Source of the DNA: Virgibacillus natechei
GTDB taxonomy: Bacteria; Bacillota; Bacilli; Bacillales; Amphibacillaceae
Direction: 5' to 3'
Assembly (NCBI RefSeq): GCF_026013645.1
Contig: NZ_CP110224.1
Location: 3,472,001 to 3,536,000, forward strand
DNA: 64,000 bases
Part shown: piece by piece, positions 25,590 to 34,689 of the stretch
Numbering within the stretch: the stretch's first letter is position 1
Layout of the letters: every line of letters starts with the position of its first letter
The notes under the pieces: generated by a model
The model's database searches: none
What the model saw: the letters and a program-made list of their open reading frames with translations, nothing else
Told to the model about the DNA's origin: nothing
Program-made: the position numbers and the translations under genes

Positions 25590-26540
25590 TTACAGGCTGA
25601 ATTTCTCCTGGATATCCTGAATTTTGGTCCGTGACAGTGGAATTGTCGATTGTAATTTGTTGTCAATTCGAAGTGAATATGTATTTTTTGACCATGTAAT
25701 GATTTCACGCACCTTTTGCAAATTCACAATATAGGATCTGTGGCAGCGGTAAAATCCATAAACTCCCAATTTCTTTTCCATTTCTCCGAGTGTGGAGTCC
25801 ATCGCATAGGATTGATCATTGATGACGATCATAGCCTTTCCGTCTTGACTCTCGATATAGTCAATTTCCGGAGGGTCAAATAAAATCATTTTATCATCCA
25901 CTTTTACTGGAATCTTGAATAAATTTGTGGTCATCGGTGGGGCGGAACTATCCGTGGTCGCTTGTTCTTCCCCCTCGTCGACTTCAATTTGTTGGATGCC
26001 TTTTTCCTGCAGTTTGTATGCCACCTCTCCAAGCAAGAGTGCATGTTCCATATTGGATACCAAAACAAGCACCGGGATGGAACTATCTTTGATCTTTTCA
26101 ATCATACGGATAAACGTATTGGTTGTTCTGATATCAATGCCATGAATAGGCTCAAGGAATACCATTGGATAGCCGCCGCTCATATAATACCTGGCAAAAT
26201 GGACCCGGCGAGCTTCAGATTCAGAGCATTTATAGACCGGGGTTTTTGCACAGGTCTGCAGTTCAAACAATACGAGAATTTCGGGAATAGGTATTTTGCA
26301 GCCAAACCATTTTTGATAAAAGATGATATTCTCTTCCACTGTCAGGCGTTCATATAAACCATCCTGCAGGTCAAAAACGGGAATCTTACCGTTATTTCGG
26401 AGGACCTTGACCAGTTCAGCCTGCATGTCCGTATCACTGTAAATGGATGTTGCATGGAAATCTTCAATGGTAAGGGAAAATGATGGGAGATGTTCACTGT
26501 CTATCATTTCATTGTCTATTATAAAATGTGCCATTAGCAA
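25590..26540 (-). CDS. LytTR transcriptional regulator with degenerate ABC-ATPase-like N-terminal domain
   Basis: A 316-residue protein. Residues ~215-316 form a LytTR DNA-binding domain (DPPEIDYIESQDGKAMIV, GFYRCHRSYIVNLQKV, IPLSRTKIQDIQ). Residues ~1-200 look like an ABC ATPase that has lost its Walker A: GLYERLTVEENIIFYQKWFG (Q-loop following region), SESEARRVHFARYYMSGG at the signature position, and MVFLEPIHGID where Walker B would read LLDEPTxGLD. ATP hydrolysis is therefore unlikely. Lying just upstream of an ABC ATPase/permease pair, it probably regulates that operon, perhaps by sensing the transporter. Function of the N-domain is inference. Confidence 0.82.
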   Translation of the reverse strand: MLMAHFIIDNEMIDSEHLPSFSLTIEDFHATSIYSDTDMQAELVKVLRNNGKIPVFDLQDGLYERLTVEENIIFYQKWFGCKIPIPEILVLFELQTCAKTPVYKCSESEARRVHFARYYMSGGYPMVFLEPIHGIDIRTTNTFIRMIEKIKDSSIPVLVLVSNMEHALLLGEVAYKLQEKGIQQIEVDEGEEQATTDSSAPPMTTNLFKIPVKVDDKMILFDPPEIDYIESQDGKAMIVINDQSYAMDSTLGEMEKKLGVYGFYRCHRSYIVNLQKVREIITWSKNTYSLRIDNKLQSTIPLSRTKIQDIQEKFSL

Positions 26541-26627
26541 AGCTCCTGTTCAAGAAATCATTTAATCACAAATGTAGTATATCATGAAGTGGTTGGGAAG
26601 GGATTTTTAATCAGGATTAAGAGGAGC

Positions 26628-26672
26628 CTGTCCCCACTACACTAACTCGTTAATGTGGTGAGGGATAGGGGC
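26628..26672. repeat. Short palindromic repeat (family P), copy 2
   Basis: CCCCACTACACTAACTCG then TTAATGTGGTGAGGGATAGG; foldback CCACTACA / TGTGGTGAGG-like, related to 23786-23832 and 33722-33765. The interval 26541-26851 holds nothing else I can assign; short open frames there look non-coding. Confidence 0.6.
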
Positions 26673-26851
26673 TTATTATACATCTGTATTAGGTTTATTG
26701 ATGCCAATGTTTTTCTTGAATAAAACGGCGACTTATCCGATGTCCGGGCAGTCATACTCGAAACGGACGACAGTCTTTCCATAATCAACAAGAAATCAGG
26801 GGAGGATAATATAGAAAAAGAACCCCCGCTATTCAGCGAAGTCAAAAGGTA

Positions 26852-26892
26852 AAAAATTGCTCCGCTCATCATTCAAATGAAACGGAGCAATC
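26852..26892 (-). terminator. Terminator after the BceB-like permease gene
   Basis: On the minus strand ATTGCTCCG ... CGGAGCAAT followed by TTTTTTA, directly after the stop codon at 26898. Confidence 0.85.
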
Positions 26893-26897
26893 TTACT

Positions 26898-28820
26898 TTA
26901 CATACTTTCTTTAACCACTTTCTTATAGTACATCAGTGATATAAGTGCGAATACTGAATATAAAATAATATATGCACCCATTACAGTCAGCATCGGTGTC
27001 CACATTTCACTGCCAAATAAAAACCATCCTGCATTAACCGCGAAATATGTGTGCAGCAGGCCGATAAGCAATGGTACACCAAATGTGACAACCATCTTGA
27101 TTGTTAGACCCTTTACAATTTCTTTTTCAGAGAAACCAAGTTTCCTCAGGACATTATAGCTGCCCCTCTCGTCTTCACTTTCCCCAATCTGCTTGAAGTA
27201 GAGGATACATCCGGATGTCAGCAGGAATGCAAATCCGACAAACCCGATGACAAACATCAGCATCCCTGTGCCCTGTATCTGATTGGTATACTGATTGATT
27301 TTCGATTCGAATGCTGGATTGTTTTCTTCATCCATCATTTCGAAAATTGCCTGACTGTCTTCCCCGGTAATATCAATCGCAAAACTTTCCTGGGGCTGCG
27401 CTGTTTCTTCGTCATAGTTATGGTTGTCTTCGAGTGTGCTGTACACCTCACTGGAAACCACTGCCTGAGGGGAACCGAAACTGACATGAGATGGCAGTAT
27501 AGCATCCTCACCTGCATCCACCAGCTCAAGTGTATGTTCATAATCATCATCAACCAGCGTCACAGGATGGTTAAGGTCGAAGCCAATGTATGAATCCATA
27601 AAGTTCGGAATCCCTGTAATGACCAGTTCATTTTCACCGACTTCAAATCCATCGACATTTTCTTCACTTACAATACTCAGATATAATTCAGAACTCATCC
27701 CTTCCGGCGTTTCCATATCTACCGTGATGGCCTCACCTTTCGCATCATAGGTAATCGTCGGGATATTCACTGTTTCATGTTCAATGCCATTGTCATCCAG
27801 CAGATCACTGTAGAACTGCATATCCCCTTCTTCATAAAAAATGTAATCATTTGGAACAGAAGTATCGACAGAATGTCCCACTGAGTAATAGGAGATATAG
27901 GAAAGTGACATCATCCCCATACTGAGTGCACTGATCACACTGATTAGAGTTAGTAGGAATGCATTGGACTTCATCTTGAACATGATGCTGGTGAGCGACA
28001 GTACATCATTCACATTAACGTGACCATTTTTGGATTTTCTGATCATATTCAGAACGAATGCGACAGAAAACTTAAATGTAATATAAGTACCGGCGATGGT
28101 CAGGAAAAGGACCCCAAACATCAACAGGAAGAATAAAGCCCCGAAATCAATCATGTTGGCTGACAGCCAGTAACCTGAAATGATCATCGCCAGACCCAGA
28201 ATGCCAAGTATTATAGTACCTGCTCCCAACCCTCTGTAGTTTGATTCACTGGACTGGTCAAGCGTAAGCATTTTAATGAGACGTGTTCGTTTCAAAAAGA
28301 TGAAGTTCTGTGCCATCAACAGCGCAAATATGAATACGAATAGTATGGCTGTCTGGATGACCGCTTCCATTGAAAAGCTCATCCCTACAGAAAGTTCTAT
28401 CTGCATCATCCTGAGTAAGATCATGAGCAGGATACGAGACACTAGAAACCCAAAAGCAATACCGATGATCAGGCTGCCAAAGTAAATGACCGCATTTTCC
28501 AATATAAGTATCCTGAATATTTTCCCGCGCGTCAGCCCGATCAGCTGAAACAGTGCAAGCTCCCTGTTTCTTCTTTTCAGGAAAATTGAGTTGGCGAACA
28601 TGACGAACGTAACAATGATGACAACCAACAGCACTGACCCGACGATAAATCCGGTGGTCCTCAAGTCACTGGATGTCAATTCTTTTGCAGCACTCTCATC
28701 CTGAGACATAAGTACTAATGAGAAATAGAGTACAACACCGAATACAAGGGCAAATATATACAACGTATAGTTCTTCAGGTTCTTGAAGAAGTTTTTCAGA
28801 ATTATGGAATTAAGACTCAA
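26898..28820 (-). CDS. BceB-type ABC transporter permease (antimicrobial peptide sensing/detoxification)
   Basis: About 640 residues, ten predicted helices, with a large extracellular domain (roughly residues 310-515) between helices 7 and 8, the hallmark of BceB proteins that bind bacitracin-like lipid II antibiotics. The N-terminus [20 protein letters not shown] and the FtsX-like [17 protein letters not shown] segment (here [19 protein letters not shown]) fit the family. Start is taken as TTG 28820, which aligns with family N-termini and overlaps the ATPase stop by 11 nt; a GTG at 28841 is the alternative. Confidence 0.87.
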   Translation of the reverse strand: MSLNSIILKNFFKNLKNYTLYIFALVFGVVLYFSLVLMSQDESAAKELTSSDLRTTGFIVGSVLLVVIIVTFVMFANSIFLKRRNRELALFQLIGLTRGKIFRILILENAVIYFGSLIIGIAFGFLVSRILLMILLRMMQIELSVGMSFSMEAVIQTAILFVFIFALLMAQNFIFLKRTRLIKMLTLDQSSESNYRGLGAGTIILGILGLAMIISGYWLSANMIDFGALFFLLMFGVLFLTIAGTYITFKFSVAFVLNMIRKSKNGHVNVNDVLSLTSIMFKMKSNAFLLTLISVISALSMGMMSLSYISYYSVGHSVDTSVPNDYIFYEEGDMQFYSDLLDDNGIEHETVNIPTITYDAKGEAITVDMETPEGMSSELYLSIVSEENVDGFEVGENELVITGIPNFMDSYIGFDLNHPVTLVDDDYEHTLELVDAGEDAILPSHVSFGSPQAVVSSEVYSTLEDNHNYDEETAQPQESFAIDITGEDSQAIFEMMDEENNPAFESKINQYTNQIQGTGMLMFVIGFVGFAFLLTSGCILYFKQIGESEDERGSYNVLRKLGFSEKEIVKGLTIKMVVTFGVPLLIGLLHTYFAVNAGWFLFGSEMWTPMLTVMGAYIILYSVFALISLMYYKKVVKESM

Positions 28821-29568
28821 CGCCGACACCACCAAGCACACTCTGGGTATTCATGATTTCCTTGTAATAGTCTTCCTGCGAACGCTCACCTTTTCTGAGC
28901 ATTGAATAGACAAGACCGTCCTTCAGGAAAATGACCCTGCCCGAATAACTCGCAGCAGTGGCGTCATGGGTCACCATCATAATTGTTGAGTTACTTTTGC
29001 TGTTCAACTGCTGCAGTTTCCTGAGCAGGTTGCTGGCGGATTTGGAATCCAGCGCCCCTGTCGGCTCATCGGCAAATATGATTTTCGGCTGATGGATGAA
29101 TGCTCGTGCGGCACTTGTACGTTGCTGCTGCCCGCCGGAAATTTCACTCGGATATTTACCCTTTAATTCGTAGATTCCAAGCTCGCCTGCAACGAGTTCA
29201 AATTGTTTTTCAACATCCGCCTTCTTCATATTTCTGATTGAAAGCGGCAGTAATATATTTTCTTTTACAGTCAACGTGTCGAGCAGATTATATTCTTGGA
29301 ACATAAAACCGAGATCATTCTTCCTGAAATCGGCAAGCTTTTTATCTTTTAGATTTGTAATATCCTGTCCTTCCATAAAAATATGACCGCTTGTCACTCT
29401 GTCGATGGAGCTCAGCACATTCAGCAATGTCGTTTTCCCTGAACCGGATGCGCCCATAATCGAAACGAATTCTCCCTGTTCAATATTGAGATCAATTCCT
29501 TTTAATACTTCAGTTCTGTTCAGTCTGTTGCCATATGATTTTTTAATATCTTTTGCTTCAAGAATCAT
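28810..29568 (-). CDS. BceA-type ABC transporter ATPase
   Basis: A 252-residue ATPase of the MacB/LolD/BceA group. Walker [17 protein letters not shown], signature [14 protein letters not shown], Walker [15 protein letters not shown], and the His switch MVTHDATAA are all present. The 3' end overlaps the BceB-like gene. Together they form the effector and sensor of a Bce module with the histidine kinase and response regulator just upstream. A candidate BceR operator lies about 85-110 bp upstream of its start. Confidence 0.92.
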   Translation of the reverse strand: MILEAKDIKKSYGNRLNRTEVLKGIDLNIEQGEFVSIMGASGSGKTTLLNVLSSIDRVTSGHIFMEGQDITNLKDKKLADFRKNDLGFMFQEYNLLDTLTVKENILLPLSIRNMKKADVEKQFELVAGELGIYELKGKYPSEISGGQQQRTSAARAFIHQPKIIFADEPTGALDSKSASNLLRKLQQLNSKSNSTIMMVTHDATAASYSGRVIFLKDGLVYSMLRKGERSQEDYYKEIMNTQSVLGGVGVES

Positions 29569-29648
29569 AACGATACCTCCGTTGTTGTTATATCCTTATC
29601 TTACGCCTTTGCTTCTTCTGTTTCGTTTGATTCTTGTGACATATGCAC

Positions 29649-29680
29649 AAGACCATGTGACATTTTTGTCACATGGTCTT
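29649..29680. promoter_or_regulatory. Candidate BceR-type operator upstream of the ABC genes
   Basis: A perfect 14-bp inverted repeat, AAGACCATGTGACA / TGTCACATGGTCTT, with core TGACA-N4-TGTCA. This fits the inverted-repeat consensus reported for BceR-like regulators (TnACA-N4-TGTnA). It overlaps the last codons of the kinase gene and precedes the bceA-like start. There is no T-run on the minus strand, so it is not an ordinary terminator. Confidence 0.65.
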
Positions 29681-30661
29681 CATCTCCTGAAATTCATTCT
29701 TTTTAGGGAATGTAAGAATTATTGTGGTCCCCTCCCCATATCGGGATTTAACACCTATCACGATGTCCATTGCATCCGCCACTTCTTTCGTAAGATACAT
29801 CCCCATACCCGTTGCTTCCCTGTCTCCATGGTCACTGGTGGAAGTAAAACCTGCTTCAAATATCCTTGGAACATCTTCAGCTCTGATCCCTCTTCCGGCG
29901 TCTGATATTTCAAGCTCCAGCCATCCTTCCCTCAAATAGCTGGATATTGTAATGTCGCTGTCCCCAGAGTATTTGACGCTGTTGCCAATGATCTGATCCA
30001 CCATAAAGGAGAACCACTTCAAATCTGTCTCTATATGGGTGACATGCAGATCCATATCGAACCCTACCCCTTTTTCAATACAGATTGCCCTCAATTTTCT
30101 GATAGTATTTGAAATGACATTTTCAATCTCAACACTTTCAATATATAGATCGTTGCTGATGTTCGTGAGTCTTTTCTCATAAAGCATTTCATTCAGCGCG
30201 GCATCCAGCCTAAGCCATTCCTCTTCCATCCCTGACCTTTCCTTTTTATCCAGATCATCTATCTTCAATTTCATCGTGGTCATCGGCATTTTCATATCGT
30301 GTATCCATCTTGTCAGTTCATCCAGATTTTCTTCTGTCTTTTTGGATTCACTTTCCAGCATGTCATTGTGATATTTCTTCATAACTGATAGTTGAGCATC
30401 CAGCCTTTTCTGATAAGGAGTCGCAGGAGCCGGCAGACTGTCCGTTTCATCAATTCTTTCAATATTCATTAACTCTCGTCTGTAGTTTCTGCCCCTGAAA
30501 AAATCCCACATAAGGAATAAAGACAAAATAACCGTATTGATGATAAAGATATATATCACGGAGAGGATCGGGATTTCGGTATCCAAAATCCCAAGTAACA
30601 GGATTGAAAGATTAAACACGATAAAAAGGATCATCCATGGCAACGTTTGTCTGATATACAT
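29669..30661 (-). CDS. BceS-type intramembrane-sensing histidine kinase
   Basis: A 330-residue kinase with two N-terminal helices separated by only a few residues (about 9-28 and 33-52) and no extracellular sensor, as expected when the ABC transporter does the sensing. The phosphoacceptor is H121 in RWIHDMKMPMT. Catalytic boxes: N box QIIGNSVKY, G1 ISDAGRGI, and G2 GMGMYLTKEVAD. ATG 30661 has AAGGAG 8 nt upstream inside the regulator's last codons; a GTG three codons earlier is the alternative. Translationally coupled to the response regulator. Confidence 0.9.
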   Translation of the reverse strand: MYIRQTLPWMILFIVFNLSILLLGILDTEIPILSVIYIFIINTVILSLFLMWDFFRGRNYRRELMNIERIDETDSLPAPATPYQKRLDAQLSVMKKYHNDMLESESKKTEENLDELTRWIHDMKMPMTTMKLKIDDLDKKERSGMEEEWLRLDAALNEMLYEKRLTNISNDLYIESVEIENVISNTIRKLRAICIEKGVGFDMDLHVTHIETDLKWFSFMVDQIIGNSVKYSGDSDITISSYLREGWLELEISDAGRGIRAEDVPRIFEAGFTSTSDHGDREATGMGMYLTKEVADAMDIVIGVKSRYGEGTTIILTFPKKNEFQEMKTM

Positions 30662-30666
30662 GAACC

Positions 30667-31344
30667 TCACTCCTTAAGCATATAACCGAGGCCTGTTTTG
30701 GTAATGATTGCATCTTTCAGGTCTATACCTTCAAGCTTTTTCCTGATCCTGGTCACATTCACAGTCAATGTGTTGTCGCTAATGAATCTGGAATCATCCC
30801 ACAGTTGTTCAATGAGCGCTTCCCTCGTTACTGCCTGATTAATATTATGGATCAGGACAGATAATATGAATGATTCATTTTTGGTCAGATGAATTTCGTC
30901 GTCATTTCTCATGACGGTCAGCTTTTTAAAGTCAAACACTGCATCCCTGAATCTGACAACGTCAATATCCTGATTCTGATACTGATAGACACGTCTCAGC
31001 AATGCCTGCACTTTCGCAACGAGCACATCAAAATTAAAGGGTTTCTGAATATAATCGTCACTGCCCATCTGCATACTCATCACCATATCTGTCGGATGGT
31101 TCCTGGATGACAGAAAGATGATCGGGAGGCTTGAAATATCCCGGATACGTCGACACCAGTAAAAACCATCGTATTTGGGCAACGTAATATCGATAATGAC
31201 CAAATCCGGTTCAATATTGATAAAATCATTTAATATATTTCCAAAGTCAGTGACCCCGTGCACACTGTAATCCCATTCTTCCAGCCTTGCCTTAAGCTCA
31301 TTAAAAAGTGGCATATCATCTTCGATTATAAAAATTTTTGACAT
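30667..31344 (-). CDS. BceR-type OmpR-family response regulator
   Basis: A 225-residue regulator. The receiver domain has acidic residues E8-D9-D10, phosphoacceptor D52 (VIIDITLPKYDG) and K of the IQKPF motif. The winged-helix output domain begins near residue 128 and ends IITKTGLGYMLKE. Start ATG 31344 (MSKIFIIEDD) has GGTGG upstream; the open frame continues 41 codons further but without family similarity. First gene of the RS-AB cluster; it would respond to BceAB-sensed antibiotic flux and act on the palindrome at 29649. Confidence 0.92.
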   Translation of the reverse strand: MSKIFIIEDDMPLFNELKARLEEWDYSVHGVTDFGNILNDFINIEPDLVIIDITLPKYDGFYWCRRIRDISSLPIIFLSSRNHPTDMVMSMQMGSDDYIQKPFNFDVLVAKVQALLRRVYQYQNQDIDVVRFRDAVFDFKKLTVMRNDDEIHLTKNESFILSVLIHNINQAVTREALIEQLWDDSRFISDNTLTVNVTRIRKKLEGIDLKDAIITKTGLGYMLKE

Positions 31345-31869
31345 ATTCCACCGTCCAGTCTTTATGTATAAAAATATCCTGTTCCCATTATAAAGGAAAC
31401 TAGATATTTTGTATGCTTTCACAAAATTTAATTCATAAAATCCATTTGGGTCTGCCGTTTGCAGCAAACATGCTGTCCATCTGTAGCTTTAAAATAAAGA
31501 TTGATCAAAACGGATTCTCCATTCGTGAAATCATATAAAATTTTATAAAATAATTTGATCATTTTCTACTGTTAATTTCTAACCATCGTGCTCATTTCTC
31601 AAAGATTATTTAATAAGCTAGATCTTAAACAGAACGAAACTAAATTATTTTTTATGTTAACAATTCAATCCTTTTATAAAGACTTCCAGAATCATTTCCT
31701 AACTGCTTAGGATTGCATAAGCATTACTTTTAATACTAAAACATCCTTATAATTAGGACATGGTAGTCTTTAACCAACTACATCTAATTATAAGGACTGT
31801 CTTGAATTGGTTTTATAGCAGTTTTCATACTGTCTTAGTTGTTTTCAGGTAGTATAAGTGATTACCCAT
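31345..31869. other. Intergenic region with a long hairpin
   Basis: No convincing gene. At 31743-31798 there is a long foldback: TCCTTATAATTAG pairs perfectly with CTAATTATAAGGA, continued by a partly paired inner segment. It has no T-run, so it may be the relic of a small mobile palindrome rather than a terminator. A smaller foldback (TCCTAACTGCTTAGGA) lies near 31697. Confidence 0.5.
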
Positions 31870-32233
31870 TTATTGCCTATCCAATATCTCTTTCAACACT
31901 CTTGCCTGATTATGCTCCTCATCCTTTGCAGCAAATAACAAGGTAACATTTTTATCATGTTCTTTTGTAATTTCTTTAAGTTTCGCCAATTCTTCCTGCT
32001 GTTCGCCGTTTTCTAGCTCTTCCTTGTATCTTTTTTTAAACTCCTCATATTTATCCGGATCATGACCAAACCATTTTCGCAGGTCATTGGATGGTCCGGC
32101 TTCTTTCATCCAATGATCCAATTTTGCATCCTCTTTTGACACGCTTTCTAGGCCACACACGATCAACCAATACGCGTACACCATCATTGTCCCTAGCTTC
32201 TTTTTCATAAATTCTTTTTATTTCTACTGGCAT
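31870..32233 (-). pseudogene. DUF488 family gene broken by a frameshift
   Basis: The N-terminus (start ATG 32233 after GGGAGG) reads VEIKRIYEKEARDNDGVRVL then VDRVWPR, the DUF488 signature. In that frame the text then becomes nonsense. Another frame continues the family with VSKEDAKLDHWMKEAGPS, LRKWFGHDPDKYEEFKKR and TLLFAAKDEEHNQARVLKE. The switch lies at AGAAAGCGTGTC near 32160, consistent with one extra A in an A-run. Without that base the protein would be about 120 residues, the normal DUF488 length. Could be real decay or a base-calling error. Confidence 0.82.
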
Positions 32234-32263
32234 TTGAAATTCCTCCCTCTTATACAGTACCCA

Positions 32264-32605
32264 ATACAGGAACAAAAGCGTAAGCGCCCATTTAGCAACG
32301 TACAAACTGCGCCCGCACATCGCGGGTGGTTCAACGTTGCCACGCAAAGTGGCGGTTTTAGTTGAACTTCCACTGCCACAATGAGATAAAGGAAACATGC
32401 CCCATCATAGGGGTATGCCGACGTTGGGCGCAAAGCCCGGTTTTAGTCGGCCTTCCTTAAGCCTAGTGAGTCGATGTTGACTTTCACCACAAGGGTATAA
32501 GTGCGACTAAGCCTCTGGCAGAGCCAATCGGCAAGTCTTCTTTATCGTAGTGGAGGAGTGTGAAGTTTGATAGTTGCTGGGCGCTGGAGCTGGACGTGGC
32601 TTTTC
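32264..32605. repeat. GC-rich interspersed foldback repeat (second family)
   Basis: Begins AGGAACAAAAGCGTAAGCGCCC and ends GGGCGCTGGAGCTGGACGTG, which pair as inverted ends. Inside are two copies of the hairpin module with internal loop ACGTTG/CGGTTTTAG (32329-32367 and 32417-32452). The right half (GAGTGTGAAGTTTGATAGTT) is typical of a repeat I have seen in other Bacillaceae intergenic regions. No protein-coding frame is credible. Confidence 0.65.
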
Positions 32606-32650
32606 CAGTATATAAATTATCCACAGCATTTAAATTCTATAATTTCCTAT

Positions 32651-32700
32651 GCGAAAAAAAGTAAGCAACCAACGCTTTTTTCATGCGATGATTGCTTAAA
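32651..32700 (-). terminator. Terminator after phhB
   Basis: On the minus strand AAGCAATCATCGC pairs with GCGTTGGTTGCTT, followed by ACTTTTTTTC. Confidence 0.82.
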
Positions 32701-32712
32701 GGGGTTAGATAT

Positions 32713-32985
32713 CTACAGCTTTTCAATCTTCTCGGCAAGACTGAAATCTTTGTTGGTGATGCCGTCTTCATCGTGCGTACGAACTGACAAGGTTACCTTA
32801 TTGTACTGGATGACAATATCAGGGTGGTGGTCAGCTTCCTCCGCCAACTCACCCACGTTGTTTACAAACGTCAGCGATGCTTTAAAATCGGCAAGTTTAT
32901 ACGTTTTAGTCAGATAATCGTTCCTGTACTCCCAGCCGAGCACTTGATTGAGGTTTGTTTGAATTTGCTTTTCATTCAATACCAT
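32713..32985 (-). CDS. phhB: Pterin-4a-carbinolamine dehydratase
   Basis: A 90-residue DCoH/PhhB-family enzyme that dehydrates 4a-hydroxytetrahydropterin, recycling pterin cofactor or acting in molybdopterin-related chemistry. The active-site signature ELAEEADHHPDI and the following IQYNKVTLSVRTHDEDGIT are unmistakable. Length is normal for the family. Single gene with its own ribosome site (AAGGAGG) and terminator; no phenylalanine hydroxylase gene is visible nearby. Confidence 0.92.
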   Translation of the reverse strand: MVLNEKQIQTNLNQVLGWEYRNDYLTKTYKLADFKASLTFVNNVGELAEEADHHPDIVIQYNKVTLSVRTHDEDGITNKDFSLAEKIEKL

Positions 32986-32999
32986 GCTTATACCTCCTT

Positions 33000-33721
33000 A
33001 TAGTTCAGACTTCCCCCAAACCTCCATAGCTTAAACCGCATTTTATGAAACCGAAATTACTCGTTAGATTCCAAGGATCGGGTTATTTTTTAATAGTAAA
33101 CGAGGCATTGTCTTTTCCTGTAACGGCTACAATTATGACCATTTATGATCATTCTAAATGATGGATTAAAATCGGGTTAAAGAAACGAAAAGGACAAAAT
33201 AACATTAGCATCTTCGTTAATAATACTAATGTTAAATACATACAATTTATAAATGATATAAAAGTTTCGGTATAATAATTTATTATTTTAACTATTTTGC
33301 ACTCGAATATTTTTGTGATAATATTATTTTCAAAAGTAAAAGGAGTAATTATCAACAATAATAAAAGTTATACAGTCTTGGTAACCTATCATTGGGATCA
33401 ACCTTCCTTCCATATCCTCATAGGATTCCCACTTATGCGCAGCCACAAAAACTTTCATTAATGCATCTACAGAAAGCTTGTCATACTCATAGTTTAAGAG
33501 TGGACATGAAAACATTTGTGTAGGTAAAACGGAAAGCATTGACTGATTAACTGTTTATGACCTAGACTTTTATTTTGAAAATAAAAGCTCCTTTGTAGAA
33601 GTTTTGAGAACAAGTAGTATGGTCACACTTTTAATAGGAGAATTTTTTAATTATTGTAAACTTATAACACCTTAAAACTACTATTTGAAAATTTTTATTA
33701 CACATGCGCAAGACCAACAGG
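33000..33721. other. AT-rich region without a clear gene
   Basis: Mostly AT-rich, low-complexity sequence. A 69-codon minus-strand frame at 33330-33539 (MLSVLPTQMFSCPLLNYEYD, later WESYEDMEGRLIPMIGY) has codon use that looks partly coding but lacks a ribosome site and any family I recognise; it may be a gene relic. Nothing else is supportable. Confidence 0.4.
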
Positions 33722-33765
33722 CTACCCCCTCCGCTACGCTAATGTAGTGAGGGACAGACCTGGAC
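33722..33765. repeat. Short palindromic repeat (family P), copy 3
   Basis: CTACCCCCTCCGCTACGCTA then ATGTAGTGAGGGACAGACC; CGCTACGCTAATGTAG foldback. Related to 23786-23832 and 26628-26672; lies just after the ykoY stop codon. Confidence 0.55.
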
Positions 33766-33779
33766 AGATCCCATTATGT

Positions 33780-34553
33780 TCATGATTTATCTTTACCTGC
33801 TTTCAGACCTGAAGCAAACCACCCCACAACAGCTATTCCAATCAATACGCCATAGAAGAAAACTTTCCACCAGGTTGATTCAGGGAAGTCATGCGGGATC
33901 CACAGAACATCTGGATGCGCAAGCACGATTACGGTCAGCTTCACACCGACCCACCCTACAATTGCAAAGGCCGCAATCTCAAGTCCTGGACGTTTATAAA
34001 GCAGTTCAACAAATAGATTAGCTGCAAACCGCATAATAATTAGTCCAATCATTCCGCCTGCAAATACAACAGCAAACTGTCCTGTATCCAAACTTCCTAT
34101 CGTTCCAAGGCCTGTCGGTGGAAGAGCTACAGCTAAAGCTACTGCAGCAAGAATAGAGTCCACTGCGAATGCCAAGTCGGCAAATTCCACTTTAACAACC
34201 GTCATCCAAAAACCACTACCAGCCTTTTCTTTTCGCTGATCCTCCTCTGAATCTACTTTAGGCTTAGGCTTAAATTTATCATATAAATTTTTAAACGAAA
34301 TAAACAATAGATACGCTGCTCCCAAAGCTTGAACTTGCCATACATCAACAAGAAACGAGATGATAAATAAGGAACCGAGTCGCAGAACGAATGCTCCCGC
34401 CAATCCATAAAATAAAGCGCGCTTTCGTTGTTTTTCTGGAAGATGTTTAACCATGATTGCTAAAACCAATGCATTATCTGCTGCCAACAGCCCTTCAATA
34501 CCGACTAAAATGACCAAGACCCATAAGTACTCTATCAATAACTCTACTTCCAT
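33780..34553 (-). CDS. ykoY: TerC-family manganese exporter YkoY/MeeY-like
   Basis: A 257-residue membrane protein with about seven helices. TerC hallmarks: EGLLAADNALVLAIMVKHLP with the conserved ADN, and KVEFADLAFAVDSILAAVALA with FAxDS, which carry the metal-binding acidic residues. The YkoY-type C-terminus HDFPESTWWKVFFYGVLIG follows. In B. subtilis YkoY (MeeY) exports Mn2+ to metalate secreted enzymes and is controlled by the yybP-ykoY manganese riboswitch; that riboswitch is found upstream here. Start ATG 34553 follows AAGGAG. Confidence 0.92.
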   Translation of the reverse strand: MEVELLIEYLWVLVILVGIEGLLAADNALVLAIMVKHLPEKQRKRALFYGLAGAFVLRLGSLFIISFLVDVWQVQALGAAYLLFISFKNLYDKFKPKPKVDSEEDQRKEKAGSGFWMTVVKVEFADLAFAVDSILAAVALAVALPPTGLGTIGSLDTGQFAVVFAGGMIGLIIMRFAANLFVELLYKRPGLEIAAFAIVGWVGVKLTVIVLAHPDVLWIPHDFPESTWWKVFFYGVLIGIAVVGWFASGLKAGKDKS

Positions 34554-34566
34554 GTTTATTCTCCTT

Positions 34567-34601
34567 ATAAAAAAATGGTCCTACCAACCGATAAGAACCA
34601 T
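34567..34601 (-). terminator. Second intrinsic terminator in the ykoY leader
   Basis: On the minus strand ATGGTTCT ... AGGACCAT (8 bp, one G-U) is followed by TTTTTTT, directly before the AAGGAG ribosome site of ykoY. It is separate from the riboswitch terminator 100 nt upstream. Confidence 0.75.
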
Positions 34602-34689
34602 CTTAGAAAACTTGGTTGTCACCAAGCCTTTAGGTGACAACCCTAGTTGCACTTATGCAGTAAGAAAGTTTTTATACTTTCTTAACTGC
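34602..34689 (+). repeat. Two-hairpin interspersed repeat (family Q), copy 1
   Basis: AAAACTTGG, hairpin GGTTGTCACC/GGTGACAACC around AAGCCTTT, then TTGCACTTATGCA and hairpin GCAGTAAGAAAG/CTTTCTTAACTGC. Lies inside the ykoY leader between the riboswitch terminator and the second terminator. Related copies: 40250, 42107, 44422. Confidence 0.8.

Noticed and set aside
26642..26872. 76-codon minus-strand frame between the LytTR and BceB-like genes
   Set aside because: No ribosome site or family, and it overlaps a palindromic repeat and the terminator.
29649..29680. Terminator between the kinase gene and the ABC genes
   Set aside because: Perfect stem but no T-run on the transcribed strand; an operator fits better.
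32084..32398. Two separate small genes at the DUF488 locus
   Set aside because: The two frames are consecutive parts of one DUF488 protein, so a frameshift explains both.
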